Part shown: positions 22,239-32,884 of the stretch, piece by piece
Layout: the number at the start of each line of letters is the position of its first letter
How positions within the stretch are numbered: position 1 is the stretch's first letter
Notes under the pieces: model-generated
What the model was told of the DNA's origin: nothing
What the model saw: the letters and a program-made list of their open reading frames with translations, nothing else
Databases searched by the model: none
Made by a program: the position numbers and the translations under genes
From: Siphonodentalium dalli
Lineage: Eukaryota > Mollusca > Scaphopoda > Gadilida > Siphonodentaliidae
Reading direction: 5' to 3'
NCBI GenBank assembly: GCA_032622095.1
Contig: CP136064.1
Coordinates: 149,977,819 to 150,041,818, forward strand
Length of the DNA: 64,000 nucleotides

Positions 22239-23475
22239 GAAGGTGGAATTCATGCTTGTAATGATGAATTCGAGCAACGTGCATCGGGATAGCTTATCTA
22301 ACACCAGGAACATGTACTTATATTTATGAAACACGGACATGTACTTGTTTTAATTTATCTCAACCGAGCACAAAGCTAAACGAGACAGGTATATATTGTC
22401 CAGTACGCGGGCAGCTCTTCACCACGTAGTTGTATTGTATTTAAACACAAACGAATGTTAGTGTACGTTCATATTATGTCATCTGATAAAGCAAGGGATA
22501 GAGTGTTCACCCGACTACAACCAATGTCTATCGTGTAACGACAATTTATTTACTATAGCACAAGACACGATGGTATTCAGTTAACAATATTCGTTAGACC
22601 ATATGTGTACTAAATGTGTAAAAAACAGTGGGGCATTTATTATGAAAAGAAATTCCACAAATTGAACCTCGTTTTATATAATAGCCTGTATATATGCTAT
22701 GCGCCTTTTTTTGTCAATCGTGTAATCTTTACTGTAACGCACATCATATATTGATATAGAAATACGCGTCAGAAAACATCATTAAGTATTTGGGACATGA
22801 ATTCTCGCGAGAATCGCCATAATATTGAATTTGCACTGATGCCAGTACATGATTATGATACCTATGTGTACACAAATGACATTTCGCATATGACTGTGTC
22901 AGTTGTGTAACGTTGTGCTCCTTACTGTAACAAAGCCTATTCCTACATCGTATACCAAACGTCAGATATCCTGATTGTGTAGTTCGTCGCTGTATTTTCT
23001 GTATGAATAACAGGTTTTATCATCTTGTTAGCATATTTCGTAACTCTGGATTTCGACATGGCTTTTATACAGAAATTTAGCAGATATTGTCCACCCCGTA
23101 ACAAATATGTCTTTCGTGTTGCGCTGAAGTCCATCGTGTAACACATATTATTTTTTCATCTATAAATGAAACGTTATATATTTCAATTCCAGTTGTGTTC
23201 AATATTTGATGGATAAGGAGTGTCCAATTCAATATTATGTTAGAAAGTGTGTGACATTTGATTATCTTGATTTAATAAAGTTTAATGTTGTGTTGAAATT
23301 AAATTTTTCTGAGAAAAATTAGTTCCATTGTGGCCCCCAGTGAAAACCAGCTATACAAAGGGTAAATGTTTTCTCGATCTATGCATTACCGGTCAATACT
23401 CAATTCGGATCAAAAAGTACTCCAATATCTCTATTCTGAAAAATGATATACCAGATGACAATACTGTTACAGAAG

Positions 23476-25264
23476 AGACATAATTTCCAGACATCCACCA
23501 TTCATAGCATCATAAAATATCAGTGCTGGATGTTTAAGCTCGAACATCAGTCGTTTCTTCCAGTTCAATAGCTATATATCTCGAAATGACAACAACTTTC
23601 CCCATTATCGGAACTAAAAAAAATGCCATGTGGCATATCTGTAATTTTGACCAAAATTGATATTGACTCATATATGAGTCTCATGTCCTCCACAGTTGAA
23701 TAACTAGCCCGATTCAACCGGGAACTTTTTAACTTTTATATATACCGGTATATATATATAAAAATAAAATAATTTCCCGTAAAATTAAATAAATGTCACA
23801 GGACCACTGCACCTCATTATATCTTGTATTCTAACATATACGAGTATTATAAACATGTCCTTTAATATCTCATAGTAATTAATTTCATCTTATAAAAACA
23901 GACATATATAAATTATCATGTTTATATACATAAATGAATAACCAATGATTATTTATTTGAGTTCCATGATTCTTTTGTATATTTGGGTCACAGTAGGGTG
24001 TTTCAACAAACAGGTGTGTGTGTGGTCTTATTATATGAATTAACCTAAATATGAATATAAAGGGTATCTCTGTCCACCATGATAATAAAATAGATATCAA
24101 CGAAGAACAGTTAATTGTATAGGCTACCGGTACTTTGAAACTGAGCGAGATAATCCATACAGTAATAAAATAGTTAATGATTATGGTACAATTTGTAAAA
24201 TATACTAGTAAGATAACATACTTATAGTCCATTTACATTGGAGAATAACATTTACTAAAGCTGAATGGGATCATGCATGCTATTGGGAGCTACTAGCCTA
24301 AAGGATACTTTTTTTCAGACTGGAGGGACACACAATCTGCAAATGAACCTGGTGTTGCCTGAGTATGGATAAGTACCATGTGATGGAGAGACAATGTTTG
24401 AAATCTATAATTAATTTAATGATGAACTTATAAATGTGTATCATTTGTGGCTCTTTCCTTGGCAGTCAATGAGACATCAGCTACTTTTTATCCAGGATTT
24501 TCGCACAAGTATAGTTCAATTCCTTCTTTATCTTGAACATGCATCCTTGCATTCTGCATCTCATTTTGTCTCATCTGGATTATTTTCGGCTCATGCATGT
24601 TGCACACATCACTTTGTGACCCACCAATATCATTAAGGTGTTGCCATTGGCATACGGTATAGATCTGTCCACTTCCTGAAATAATACAGAATACGAAGCA
24701 TTTAATTTTAATTTATAAATAATTTACAGGTTACAGGTATGAAATATGTTATATTGGGATATTTCCCATGTAGTAGACACCACTCACCAGTGCCTACATT
24801 GGCAAACCATGTAATATTCAGTTGTTCATACCTCTTTATGATAGCAGTATAAATTATACAAAAATAATGCTATTGCTAATATAATAATAAATAAGGCTAA
24901 TGCTATTATATTTCAACATAGCTGACCAGTACTTGTATACATTATAATTAATGCCCACGCAGTCTCAATGACATTTATTAACATTATGAATGTGAGTATA
25001 CTAATTACTATGTGAGTCTAATGATCAAAAGACACATGAATTATGATTATCATTATGAAAAATATGTTTATCAACAAATGTTATATATTACAAAAAGTGG
25101 ACATGAAAACAAGTCAAACTATGAATAGTATGATCACTACAATTAGAATCTAGGAGTAGGACATGTAAACTGCCAAATTGGTGAATTGTTTTGACTGTTC
25201 ATTTCTAAATTATTGCTGTAGTACACCTGATCACACCTGGCAGTCACATGGAATTCTTGAAATA
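23476..25264. other. AT-rich intergenic sequence, nothing recognised
   Basis: Contains a short TATATACCGGTATATATATA tract near 23740. No repeat unit, RNA gene or plausible exon chain could be supported over this 1.8 kb. Confidence 0.6.
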
Positions 25265-25640
25265 TGACAAAAATAGAATACAGAATGTCGTGTTGTTTAT
25301 TACAAAAATGGTCTCAAACGGCATAAAAACTCACCTTTCTGACTCCCCAACGGACACCCTTGGAAACGTGAGATTCTGACAATTCATGACAGTTGGTGTA
25401 CAATTAATTCAGCTGCAATAGACGCCAGAGTTTTCTCTTTTTATTGCGACGAGAAAGTACTGTTTTGATTAGAACAATCGGAGTTGAACTACCTTTAGCA
25501 ATGGCGGACAGAATCGGAGTGCGTTACCGATTAATTGGCCCATCAAATGACGTCGATCTCGAGTGACGTATCTATCCTTCCTTCATCTATGATTGTACCC
25601 ATCCCATCCCGCAGATTGTCATGTCCCTATAATTCCTATA
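25265..25640 (-). repeat. Uninterrupted relative of the 5108-7035 insertion site
   Basis: Reverse complement of 7041-7230 joined directly to that of about 5035-5097: CAATAGACGCCAGAG runs straight into TTTTCTCTTTTTATTGCGACG. The element at 5108-7035 is thus missing here. 25500-25580 also matches 4960-5035 in reverse (CTATCCTTCCTTCATCTATG), and GCAGATTGTCATGTCCC at 25613 matches 4792 in the same orientation, so the two copies have also been rearranged. Confidence 0.85.
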
Positions 25641-25667
25641 TAAGACCGTATATGACCGTGTGTGTTG

Positions 25668-25768
25668 TCAATTTGGATATTCTATTTGTAAAAATTACTA
25701 CTTTGAACAAGATTATTCGCCATTTTAATTTGATCACCATATGGAGTGTTTGACATCACTTTAAGTGA
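25668..25768 (+). repeat. Dispersed ~100-bp repeat, copy 1
   Basis: TTTGGATATTCTATTTGTAA...CTACTTTGA...GATTATTC...TTTGATCAC...GGAGTGTTT(G/C)ACATCACTTTAA is shared in the same orientation with about 31106-31212. Function unknown; probably part of one repeat family. Confidence 0.75.
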
Positions 25769-25769
25769 A

Positions 25770-26247
25770 AATCTTTTTATTATTATCGTGCACTCGCGTA
25801 CTAGTGTAATGATATTGTGAATGATGCTATTGCTATTGCTATAGATTTATGAATCATTTCGCACGTCATCACAATGCGCACATTCACATTCCGACCCAAA
25901 GTCGCAGGTTTGAAATAACGTTGCTGGATTTTCCAGAGTTAACAACCATCTGAAATCACGTGTTTGCCACAATCACTGGCATGCAGACATGATGTTGTCT
26001 CTCGGACGACGTCATTTAATTTAGCTAGCATTTGATTCGGTGGCCTCTTTTTAAATCATATTAAATGAATGTATGGAATGGTTTACGAATAAATCTACAT
26101 CAAGCTTAGGAATACACCATATTCTCTGCAATTAGTACGGTAAGTTTATTTATTATAAAATTATTATTCCTGAAAGCTGCGTCAGGATATGAGGCATAGG
26201 CCTAGCTAGGCTCGGGGATCTCTATCAACCTCTTGTTCAGTTGGCAT
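25770..26247. other. Intergenic sequence, nothing recognised
   Basis: No gene or repeat was identified between the dispersed repeat and the target duplication at 26248. Confidence 0.5.
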
Positions 26248-26270
26248 CTTGTTAACGGGAACATGTCTCT

Positions 26271-26360
26271 ATTCCGAAGGTTCACTATTCCGAAGGTTCA
26301 CTACTCCGAAGGTTCGCTAAATATTCCGAAGGTCTCTATTCCGAATGTTCGCTATTCCGA
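26271..26360 (+). repeat. ATTCCGAAGGTTCGCT array, left end
   Basis: About six 13-17-bp units ending in a poly-T stretch at about 26362. Confidence 0.9.
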
Positions 26361-26449
26361 AGATTTTTTTTTTAAAGGTTAATTCTATATTCAAGTATTG
26401 AGATGGTTCTTTATCACGAAGACTCTTTTTTATGAAGGAAATAACTTAA

Positions 26450-27087
26450 AGGGGTATATACTGTACACTAAGATAGGCGATTTTTTTATTTACTCCCATT
26501 GAAATAACTTTCAAGTCAGATTGTGTTCGTGTTATATGAGTTTCGTATAAACCTAATTTAGCGAAGAAAATATTGATCTTGGAAACAAAAATATTACGAT
26601 TTCAAACTACGCGCCATGTTTTTGACCTTCACCGGAGAAGACGCAGGTCGCAGGAAGAACCGGAAGTTCATTGCTCACAGCTTCGATTGATGCATTCAAT
26701 CTCTTCCATCGAGCAATCTCACTCCCTATAAAATACTTGACGCTTTATGACTCTTGTTTCTTTCTCCTTTTTTCCCGAATCGGTTATAACGGGCCTTCTT
26801 TTGCAGGTAACATGTTTTGTTTGCAACTCAATAATGTTCGCGAATGGCCGTCGATAAAAGACACGCAACATATGCGATTTCAAGAACGGTAACTCGTAAT
26901 GGCATAATTCTCCATTTTATGACTCCAGCCATGAATGAATTTATATTAAATAATTCAATTTTACTTTTACGATAGCCTGTTAACCGGAACGTTTTCAGTA
27001 GACATCGTCGACTCAAATTAGTTATTTTATAATATAATATTCATATTAGATCGCTATTGTCACTGGGAATTTATTGAAATTGGGGGA
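26450..27087. mobile_element. TTAA MITE (AGGGGTACTGT family), copy 3, right-truncated
   Basis: TTAA at 26446-26449 is followed by AGGGGTATATACTGTACAC. The 3' half (TTTTATGACTCCAGCCATGA, CGACTCAAATTAGTTATTT, GAATTTATTGAAATTGG) matches copies 1 and 2, but the terminal ACAGTACCCCT is absent after about 27087. It is more diverged than the other two copies and so probably older. Confidence 0.8.
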
Positions 27088-27400
27088 AAACATTGAAACA
27101 ATAAATGTTATTTTTTATTTTTTCGCGGGTTTCCTTGAGATTTAATGTCATTACGTATGACGTTATTTTCCAATACGTATATTCACGCCAGGCAGCCCAC
27201 ACAATTGCTCTTTCCATGCGATTTAATGTCATCGCGTATGGCGTTATATCTCAATAATCTTACAGGAAACAATACGCCAGCTAAAGGCGGGATTAAAACA
27301 GCGGGACTATAACTCTTAATGAATACTGCGAAGCAGAATGTCGTTGAATAGACGGGTATGAGTTGAACCTAACTGCAATTGTGAATTTGTATTGAATTGT

Positions 27401-27772
27401 AAGGCCCACTTAATTTTCGAGTCGTCGGCTATTTTTTATAGTGCCTTGATGTCACCTTAAGCACCAGATGAACCTTAAGCACAAAAACAAGTCGTTAACC
27501 CTGCGTTAACTCAACAAAAACAACATGTTCACAGTTTATTACATCGGACAAGCTGATAATGCAGTGTTAGAGAGCTTCATATTTGAAATGGTATAGGCCT
27601 ATATAAAGCACTAAAATTCACCTTGGTAAAATTTACCGACGTGATCAATTGACCGTGGTACAAATACCATGGTAAAATTTACCTTGGTAAATACCTTGGT
27701 ACATTTTTATATGGGTAGTGGCATATATTTTATATATATGTGATCTGGGGGTTCGAAAATTAAGTGGGCCTT
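27401..27772. mobile_element. 372-bp TIR element carrying ACC-GGT words (locus 2)
   Basis: A perfect 20-bp TIR, AAGGCCCACTTAATTTTCGA, lies at 27401-27420 and in reverse at 27753-27772. Inside, 27620-27715 holds CACCTTGGTAAAATTTACC, ACCGTGGT, ACCATGGT and ACCTTGGT words followed by GTACATTTTTATATGGG, the terminus shared with the other ACC-GGT arrays. No exact target duplication (TTGAATTGT versus GAATGTTGA). Confidence 0.82.
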
Positions 27773-28067
27773 GAATGTTGATGTGTTTTTTTTCAAATAC
27801 AGATTGCCAGTTCGGAAAAACTATATCTCTTCCATGTAGTTTATTTCAGTCATCGTGTTTTTAACTTTCCATAATGAACGATAAACTGATACTCTTTTCT
27901 TGCTATTAATAACCGATATCTAGGACAATTTGGGAATTAGAAGTGGATGTATAAATGTACTACATGTATATATGAATACTAGCGTAATCGTATTTTTCAT
28001 TCCTCGTGTGGTTTTGTGGTGGGTTGCAAATTTTAATTCATTTCTGGTTAAATACGCCCAGAATAGA

Positions 28068-28182
28068 AAACCTTCGGAATAGCGAACCTTTGGAATAACG
28101 AACCTTCGGAATAGGGAACCTTCAGAATAATGAACCTTCGGAATAGCGAACCTTCGGAATAATGAACCTTCGGAATAGAGAA
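28068..28182 (-). repeat. ATTCCGAAGGTTCGCT array, right end
   Basis: About eight units reading GAACCTTCGGAATAGC on the plus strand, inverted relative to the left array. A minus-strand frame (IPKVHYSEGSLFRRF repeats) is a translation of this array. Confidence 0.9.
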
Positions 28183-28199
28183 CCCTACCCCTTGTTAAC

Positions 28200-29384
28200 A
28201 AACGGAAACAATTATTTCACGAACATCATGCTGGGAAGAAAAAAACGAAACATTCTGCAATAGAAAAAGTAATTATTTCACCCAAACCTTGGGTGTTTAT
28301 TTCACATGACTTTCTGGGATAACCTGTGTGTCGACTGAGAACCTGCGTGCCAATTGAGGAGAACACGCGGGGGATTGTGTAAATGTTAGCCCAAACGACA
28401 TTTCGAAGTAACGACTGCTTTGTTGTTTATTTCGAGGAATAATACCGCATCATATGAATTCAGCCCAAATATATTGACAGGTGTCAAGGGTCTAACTCTA
28501 TACTGAGCAATAAAAAACTAATATAATAAATACCGAGTATATTTAATTTAACGCCAATGGGTCGTTTATGTGCGTTTAAGAGTGTATTTATGCCTAAAGC
28601 AAAGTGAAATAACGATCTTAAAATGAATTGGCCGGTATATTTTATTAGTTATCAGGGTTACCAGGGTCGTAGTTGCATAAATTACAATATATCTTATTTT
28701 TATGCTAAGATAATTGCGTGGTTATATGTCGTAGCTTGATCGGTATCGATCGGTATTGAGGTTAACACAAATCCCATATATGGAAATTCCAAATATGGAA
28801 AGTGACTTGCGCATGCGCAAAACAGATACAATGGTCTTCCTAAAAACGAAGCAATGAACGATGGTTAACAACAAACACCGACCCAGTTAAATAACGACAT
28901 TAGATGGCGGTGTATTGCGTCTTTAAGAGTGTGTTGATGTCTAAATCATGTGATTAACTAATTAAAAATTAATTTGACTAAATATTTCGATAATTATCAG
29001 GTCCGCAGTTCGATCATGAAAATCTTTCTGATTTTGATGTTAAGATTATTGCTCGGTATTTCACACATTTTCTCCGAGTCGAGCCGGGGCTGGAGTACAC
29101 TTTTTAGTGACCATAAATCTATAGCTTCCATTTTAGCGAAGAAATATTGTCAACTGTTTGCACGTTTATTCTCGCGTAAACCGTGTTTATATCAGTTTTA
29201 TCCTATTTGTTGTTGTGTATTGCATTACTTTGATCAAGTCTGCGCTTGTGTTATTCTCACAAAAGGTAATGGGTGTTTACATATCACAATTCCGATTGTG
29301 GTGTACAGTACCTGAGCCGACTCTCATTTCGCATTACTTTCGTTTTTATCGAAATATAACCGTTTTCTATGGAGATTCCCATGT
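28200..29384. other. Unique stretch with an unrecognised 113-codon frame
   Basis: A plus-strand frame, 28974-29315, contains an internal ATG at 29016 followed by KIFLILMLRLLLGISHIFS, which has signal-peptide character (positive, hydrophobic, small residue). The rest (SESSRGWSTLF...) matches no known family. No splice or poly(A) support. A diverged pair of GTTTAAGAGTGT stretches (about 28575 and 28922) suggests an old duplication. Otherwise nothing is recognised. Confidence 0.3.
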
Positions 29385-30605
29385 AAATTTGTTCAACCAA
29401 AAAAATTCATAGTTTTGTCAATTTCAAGCTAGTTTAATACTTTATAGCATGGTCAGGGCATAATCTGGCCTATCGAGTAGACGTTCCTTCAGTGTGCACA
29501 ACAAATATTTGGTCCCAACGAAGCAGGCTAAAAAAAATCCTGAAATTTGTCAATTTTACTTTGAGTGTGAATAAAATATTCATTTAAACTTCCAAAATTG
29601 GTTGAAATATGCTCAACAACATTCAGTTGAATGGTGACATTATTTATAGTCACCGACTAACTTCCACGATGAATCAAATTTGTTTTTATTGGTGACAATT
29701 ATGTCGCGAGTCATAAAATATGGTAGACGTTCCTTCAGTGTGCACAACAAATATTTGGTCCCAACAAAGCAGGCTAAAATCCTGAAATTTGTCAATTTTA
29801 CTTTAAGTGTGAATAAAATATTCATTTAAACTTCAAAAATTGGTTGAAATATGCTCAACAACATTCAGTTGAATGGTGACATTATTTATAGTCACCGACT
29901 AACTTCCACGATGAATCAAATTTGTTTGTATTGGTCTCAATTATGTCGCGAGTCATAAAAATGTAAATTTTCTAACGAAAACAAATTCATTGTTTCGCCA
30001 ATTTCAAGCTAGTATTAAGCATGGTCAGGGCATTACATAATTATAATGATTAAGATTGCTAAAGAACTGGAATAATGAAATGGGAAACTTCTACTGACAT
30101 CTGGTAAGGATTGAGGAGCGGATGCTAGAGGCCCCCACCCCACCCCACCCCCATGGAATACGGAATACCACTTAACACAGAAGTTGGAATACGGAATACC
30201 AGTTAACAGCCATATGGAATACATACAAATATATGAAAACTTCATTTTTTGGAAGGTCGGCGTACGAATACCGGTATTTTTGGAATACCGAATACCTCCT
30301 AACAGAGGGGCCGGAATACGGCGTACCTCATAACAGGGCATGGAATACGGCGTACGAAAAAGGGGGGTGGGGGCCTCATGCTATGGAGCCTCCCAATATA
30401 TTGTCTGCTCCACATCTCAATAGAATTCAACAACATTCAGTTGAATGGTGATATTATTTATAGTCACCGACTAACTTCCACGATGAATCAAATTTGTTTT
30501 TATTGGTGACAATTATGTCGCGAGTCATAAAAATGTAAATTTTATGAAGAAAAAAAATTCATTGGTTTGCCAATTTCAAGCTAGTTTATAGCGAACATGG
30601 GAACC
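29385..30605 (+). repeat. ~245-bp tandem units, third unit split by an insertion
   Basis: GTAGACGTTCCTTCAGTGTG starts units at 29478 and 29723 (245-bp offset). AACATTCAGTTGAATGGTGA, AACTTCCACGATGAATCAAA and TTATGTCGCGAGTCATAAAA recur near 29620-29720, 29865-29960 and 30430-30535. GCCAATTTCAAGCTAGT recurs near 29420, 29998 and 30570. A C/G-rich element at about 30112-30390 separates the last partial unit. Confidence 0.85.
30112..30390. mobile_element. Small GAGGCCCCCACCCC-ended element with GGAATACGG repeats
   Basis: GATGCTAGAGGCCCCCACCC near 30121 is mirrored by GGGGTGGGGGCCTCATGCTA near 30361-30380. Between them are about seven GGAATACGG(A/C)(A/G)TACC words separated by T(A/C)ACA(G/C)-type spacers. 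It interrupts the 245-bp tandem units. No exact target duplication was found. Confidence 0.65.
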
Positions 30606-31309
30606 ACGGTACAATTTATGCCATTTAGGCACACTTCAGAGTGAAATCTGGGCTTATATTTCGGCGAGAATCCAAATCTAGATTTTCGCAAATTACCCTG
30701 GATTCTCGTGAAAAAGTATATATGGATTCTCGCAAAATCAGATGAAATATATGCCCTGGAAATATAGCAAATCGTTTAATGCTTTAGAATTTTGTTTTCG
30801 GAGATTTATATATATGTTTAAAGACATGTTATGGACTTTTTCGAGAGCGAGAAATTGATAAGTTAGTGCTCAGGCACTTTTCCAACGTGGGGAATGTTCT
30901 CATTCTACTAACATCACTGAAAATTTCCAAAAAGATCTACCACACCACTTCATATAGAACATCGTCTGAACTACTCCAAATTGTAAATATTTACATCTTG
31001 ATTCGGGGCGCAACTATCGGCTGTAATTAAACAAAAATCATTTTGCCATCGAGAGTCATTGCATTTAACTAATATATAAGAATGACGCTGTGTAACATCC
31101 ATTTGGATTAATATTCGTAACAAATAACTACTTTGAGAAAGATTATTCTTAATTTCTATTTATTTGATCACTCTGCCCGGTGTCTGCCGGAGTGTTTCAC
31201 ATCACTTTAATCAAGGAAGACTGTTAAGAAAAACTGCATTTCAAGACCACCAAACAACTTTCCTTTTTAGGGCCACACATCTTCCAAATATGTACTTCTT
31301 CCATTTTGC
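30606..31309. other. Intergenic sequence with dispersed repeat copy 2
   Basis: 31106-31212 is a direct copy of the repeat at 25668-25768 (CTACTTTGAGAAAGATTATTC...GGAGTGTTTCACATCACTTT). The remainder shows no feature apart from GATTCTCG words near 30668-30735. Confidence 0.6.
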
Positions 31310-31868
31310 TATCAAAGACCGAAAAATGTCGTTAAACTAGAGATCCAAATACCCCCTAAGGGCCCCTCTATCTTGAGATATTAAAGACCGAAACATGTCG
31401 TTAAACTATAAAGACCGAAAAATGTCGTTAAACTAGAGATCCAAATACCCCCTATATCTTGAGATATTATAAAGACCGAAAAATGTCATTAAACTATTAA
31501 TTGTTATTGCTGTTGTTTATTAGGGTTTATCGTTATTCTAGCCGCTAGGCCACACACGACGTTGTCAATTTTACAGGTGGAGGAAAGACCACGCAGAGGC
31601 TCAATTTCACCGGGAAGTGTAGAAACCACCGACCCCCGGAAAGCAATTGACAAACTTGCCCAGATACACGATTCCGGTCACCCTCCCTATGGTGGCGTTC
31701 GAACCAGCTTCGTCCGCGCTGGACGGCCTGGGACGACGTATTTCACATGGCACTCTACCGACTGGACCACCGGGGGCCCCCATTAAACTGTTAAAGACCG
31801 AAAATGTCGTTAAATTGCAAAGACCGAAAAATGTCGTTAAACTAGAGATCAAAACATCCCCACCCCTA
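31310..31868 (+). repeat. AAAGACCGAAAAATGTCGTT units
   Basis: The unit AAAGACCGAAAAATGTCGTT + AAACTAGAGATCCAAATACC recurs at about 31315, 31385, 31408, 31472, 31795 and 31818, more or less complete. The array is interrupted by the SINE-like block 31561-31788. Confidence 0.8.
31561..31788 (-). mobile_element. tRNA-derived SINE-like unit
   Basis: On the minus strand, TGGTCCAGTCGGTAGAGTG matches a Pol III A box (core at 31758-31769). About 53 bp downstream, GGTTCGAACGCC matches a B box (31694-31705). The sequence between does not fold as a normal tRNA, so this is a tRNA-like head rather than a tRNA gene. It is markedly GC-rich against its AT-rich surroundings and interrupts the AAAGACCG repeat. 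A second A-box-like TGGCCTAGCGGCTAGAA lies in the same orientation at about 31536-31552. No A-rich tail or clean duplication was identified. Confidence 0.55.
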
Positions 31869-32017
31869 TTTTTAGCTCAACTTTACTTTGTAAAGTTTGA
31901 GCTATTGCCATGGCTTTGTCGTCCGTGTGTATGTGTGTACGTAAGGCGTCAACAATGCAGGCTACAGGTCGTACCTTTGGTCGGATCATTATGAAATTTG
32001 TCATAGCTGTTGACATC
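31868..32017 (+). mobile_element. Helentron-like element, second copy, left piece
   Basis: Same left terminus as at 15597 (TTTTAGCTCAAC, hairpin, GTCGTCCGTGTG, GCAGGCTACAGGTCGTACC) up to GTTGACATC, where the 17.8-kb insertion begins. The element resumes at 49816. Confidence 0.92.
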
Positions 32018-32044
32018 TATGGGAGGCCAAATTCACATTTAATA

Positions 32045-32247
32045 ATCAATTGCGCTTAAGCGCAATTAATTACGCTTAAGCGCAAATAATTACGCTTAAG
32101 CGCAATCAATTGCGCTTAAGCGCAATCAATTGCGATTAAGCGCAATCATTGCGCTTAAGCGCAATCAATTACGCTTAAGCACAATCATTTGCGCTTAAGC
32201 GCAATCAATTGCGCTTAAGCACAATTTATTGCGCTTAAGCGCAATTC
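32045..32247. repeat. GCGCTTAAGCGC palindrome array, left end
   Basis: About ten 20-bp units AATTGCGCTTAAGCGCAATC with single-base variants (ACGCTTAAG, GCGATTAAG). The sequence after it, AATTCATGG...AAACACCCC, resembles that after the left array of the 5.1-kb element (AATTCATCT...AAACACCCC). Confidence 0.95.
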
Positions 32248-32565
32248 ATGGTTATATGTAACAAAACACCCCTGGTGAATAAATAGGTTTCTCCATAACT
32301 TAGCATTAATTCCTATTGACATGTCACTTCTTGGTTTCATTGGTTTGGATGGGTAGGGAGCTAGCCCAACTTCTTTATCAAAATGGCTGACTCGCAATAG
32401 TATCACCTTCTGTTTTAGTTGGAGCGATTCGTGATAGCATTATATTATCTTCGGTATATATTAGTTGGGGCTACTTGCAATAGCATTACTTTCTGTATTA
32501 GTCGGGGCGACATTGATTTTCTTCAATTTTCGAGTATACAGGCACACCATATGAGGGAAGCATGG

Positions 32566-32862
32566 CCCATATAAAAATGTACCTGGGTAAATCTTGGTGT
32601 TTACCTAGGTATACCCCGGTACATATAGGTTTTACCCTGGTTCCACCCAGGTCACACCCAGGTTACACCCAGGTAAATCAGGGATTTATATAGATTTACC
32701 CAGGTGTTTTCTATATATGTTAGGTATAAACCCCAGTTTACCCGGGTTTTTACGGATTTACACCCAGGTATTTACACCAGGTATTTACACCCAGGTATTT
32801 ACACCAGGGTTTCGCCCAGGTATTTACTACAGTGTTCACCCGGATATATACACCTGTGGTAT
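32566..32862 (+). repeat. ACCCAGGT word array, locus 3
   Basis: Starts CCCATATAAAAATGTACCTG and runs through ACCTGGGT, ACCTAGGT, ACCCAGGT and ACCCGGGT palindromes with short TTTACAC spacers. The first 28 bases are the exact inverse of 48855-48882. Confidence 0.88.
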
Positions 32863-32884
32863 TTTGTTAAACTGTATAATCTGC

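Larger units (their letters stand above)
19466..23475. repeat. Motif island: CTGTAACG / GTGTAACG words
   Basis: The word (C/G)TGTAAC(G/A) or its complement recurs near 19471, 19487, 19500, 19521, 19599, 19886 and 20081, and again near 22535, 22735, 22907, 22925, 23097, 23139 and 23464. In the right part the form GTGTAA...TTACTGTAACG recurs at roughly 190-bp intervals. The CCAACGTTGG arrays and the exon candidates sit between the two halves, so this may be one older region interrupted by a later insertion. Confidence 0.5.
26257..28190. mobile_element. 1.93-kb element with inverted CCGAAGG arrays, 9-bp TSD
   Basis: Flanked by the perfect direct repeat CTTGTTAAC at 26248-26256 and 28191-28199. 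The left end, GGGAACATGTCTCTATTCCG, and the inverted right end, GGGTAGGGTTCTCTATTCCG, share GGG and TCTCTATTCCGAAGG. Each end then carries tandem ATTCCGAAGGTTCGCT-type units, inverted relative to each other. A 9-bp TSD with GGG ends suggests a Mutator-like or similar element. Nested inside are a truncated TTAA MITE (26450) and a TIR element (27401-27772). No transposase remains. Confidence 0.88.

Noticed and set aside
23748-23775. TATA box of a promoter
   Set aside because: Part of a short AT microsatellite with no initiator or frame downstream.
31694-31788. Functional tRNA gene on the minus strand
   Set aside because: A and B boxes are present, but the T stem does not pair properly and no acceptor or anticodon arm can be drawn.
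31562-31852. Overlapping 74- to 115-codon frames in the GC-rich block
   Set aside because: They overlap the SINE-like unit on both strands and have no recognisable domain.
32045-32247. CRISPR array
   Set aside because: Units are contiguous 20-bp palindromes without unique spacers, and the context is eukaryotic.
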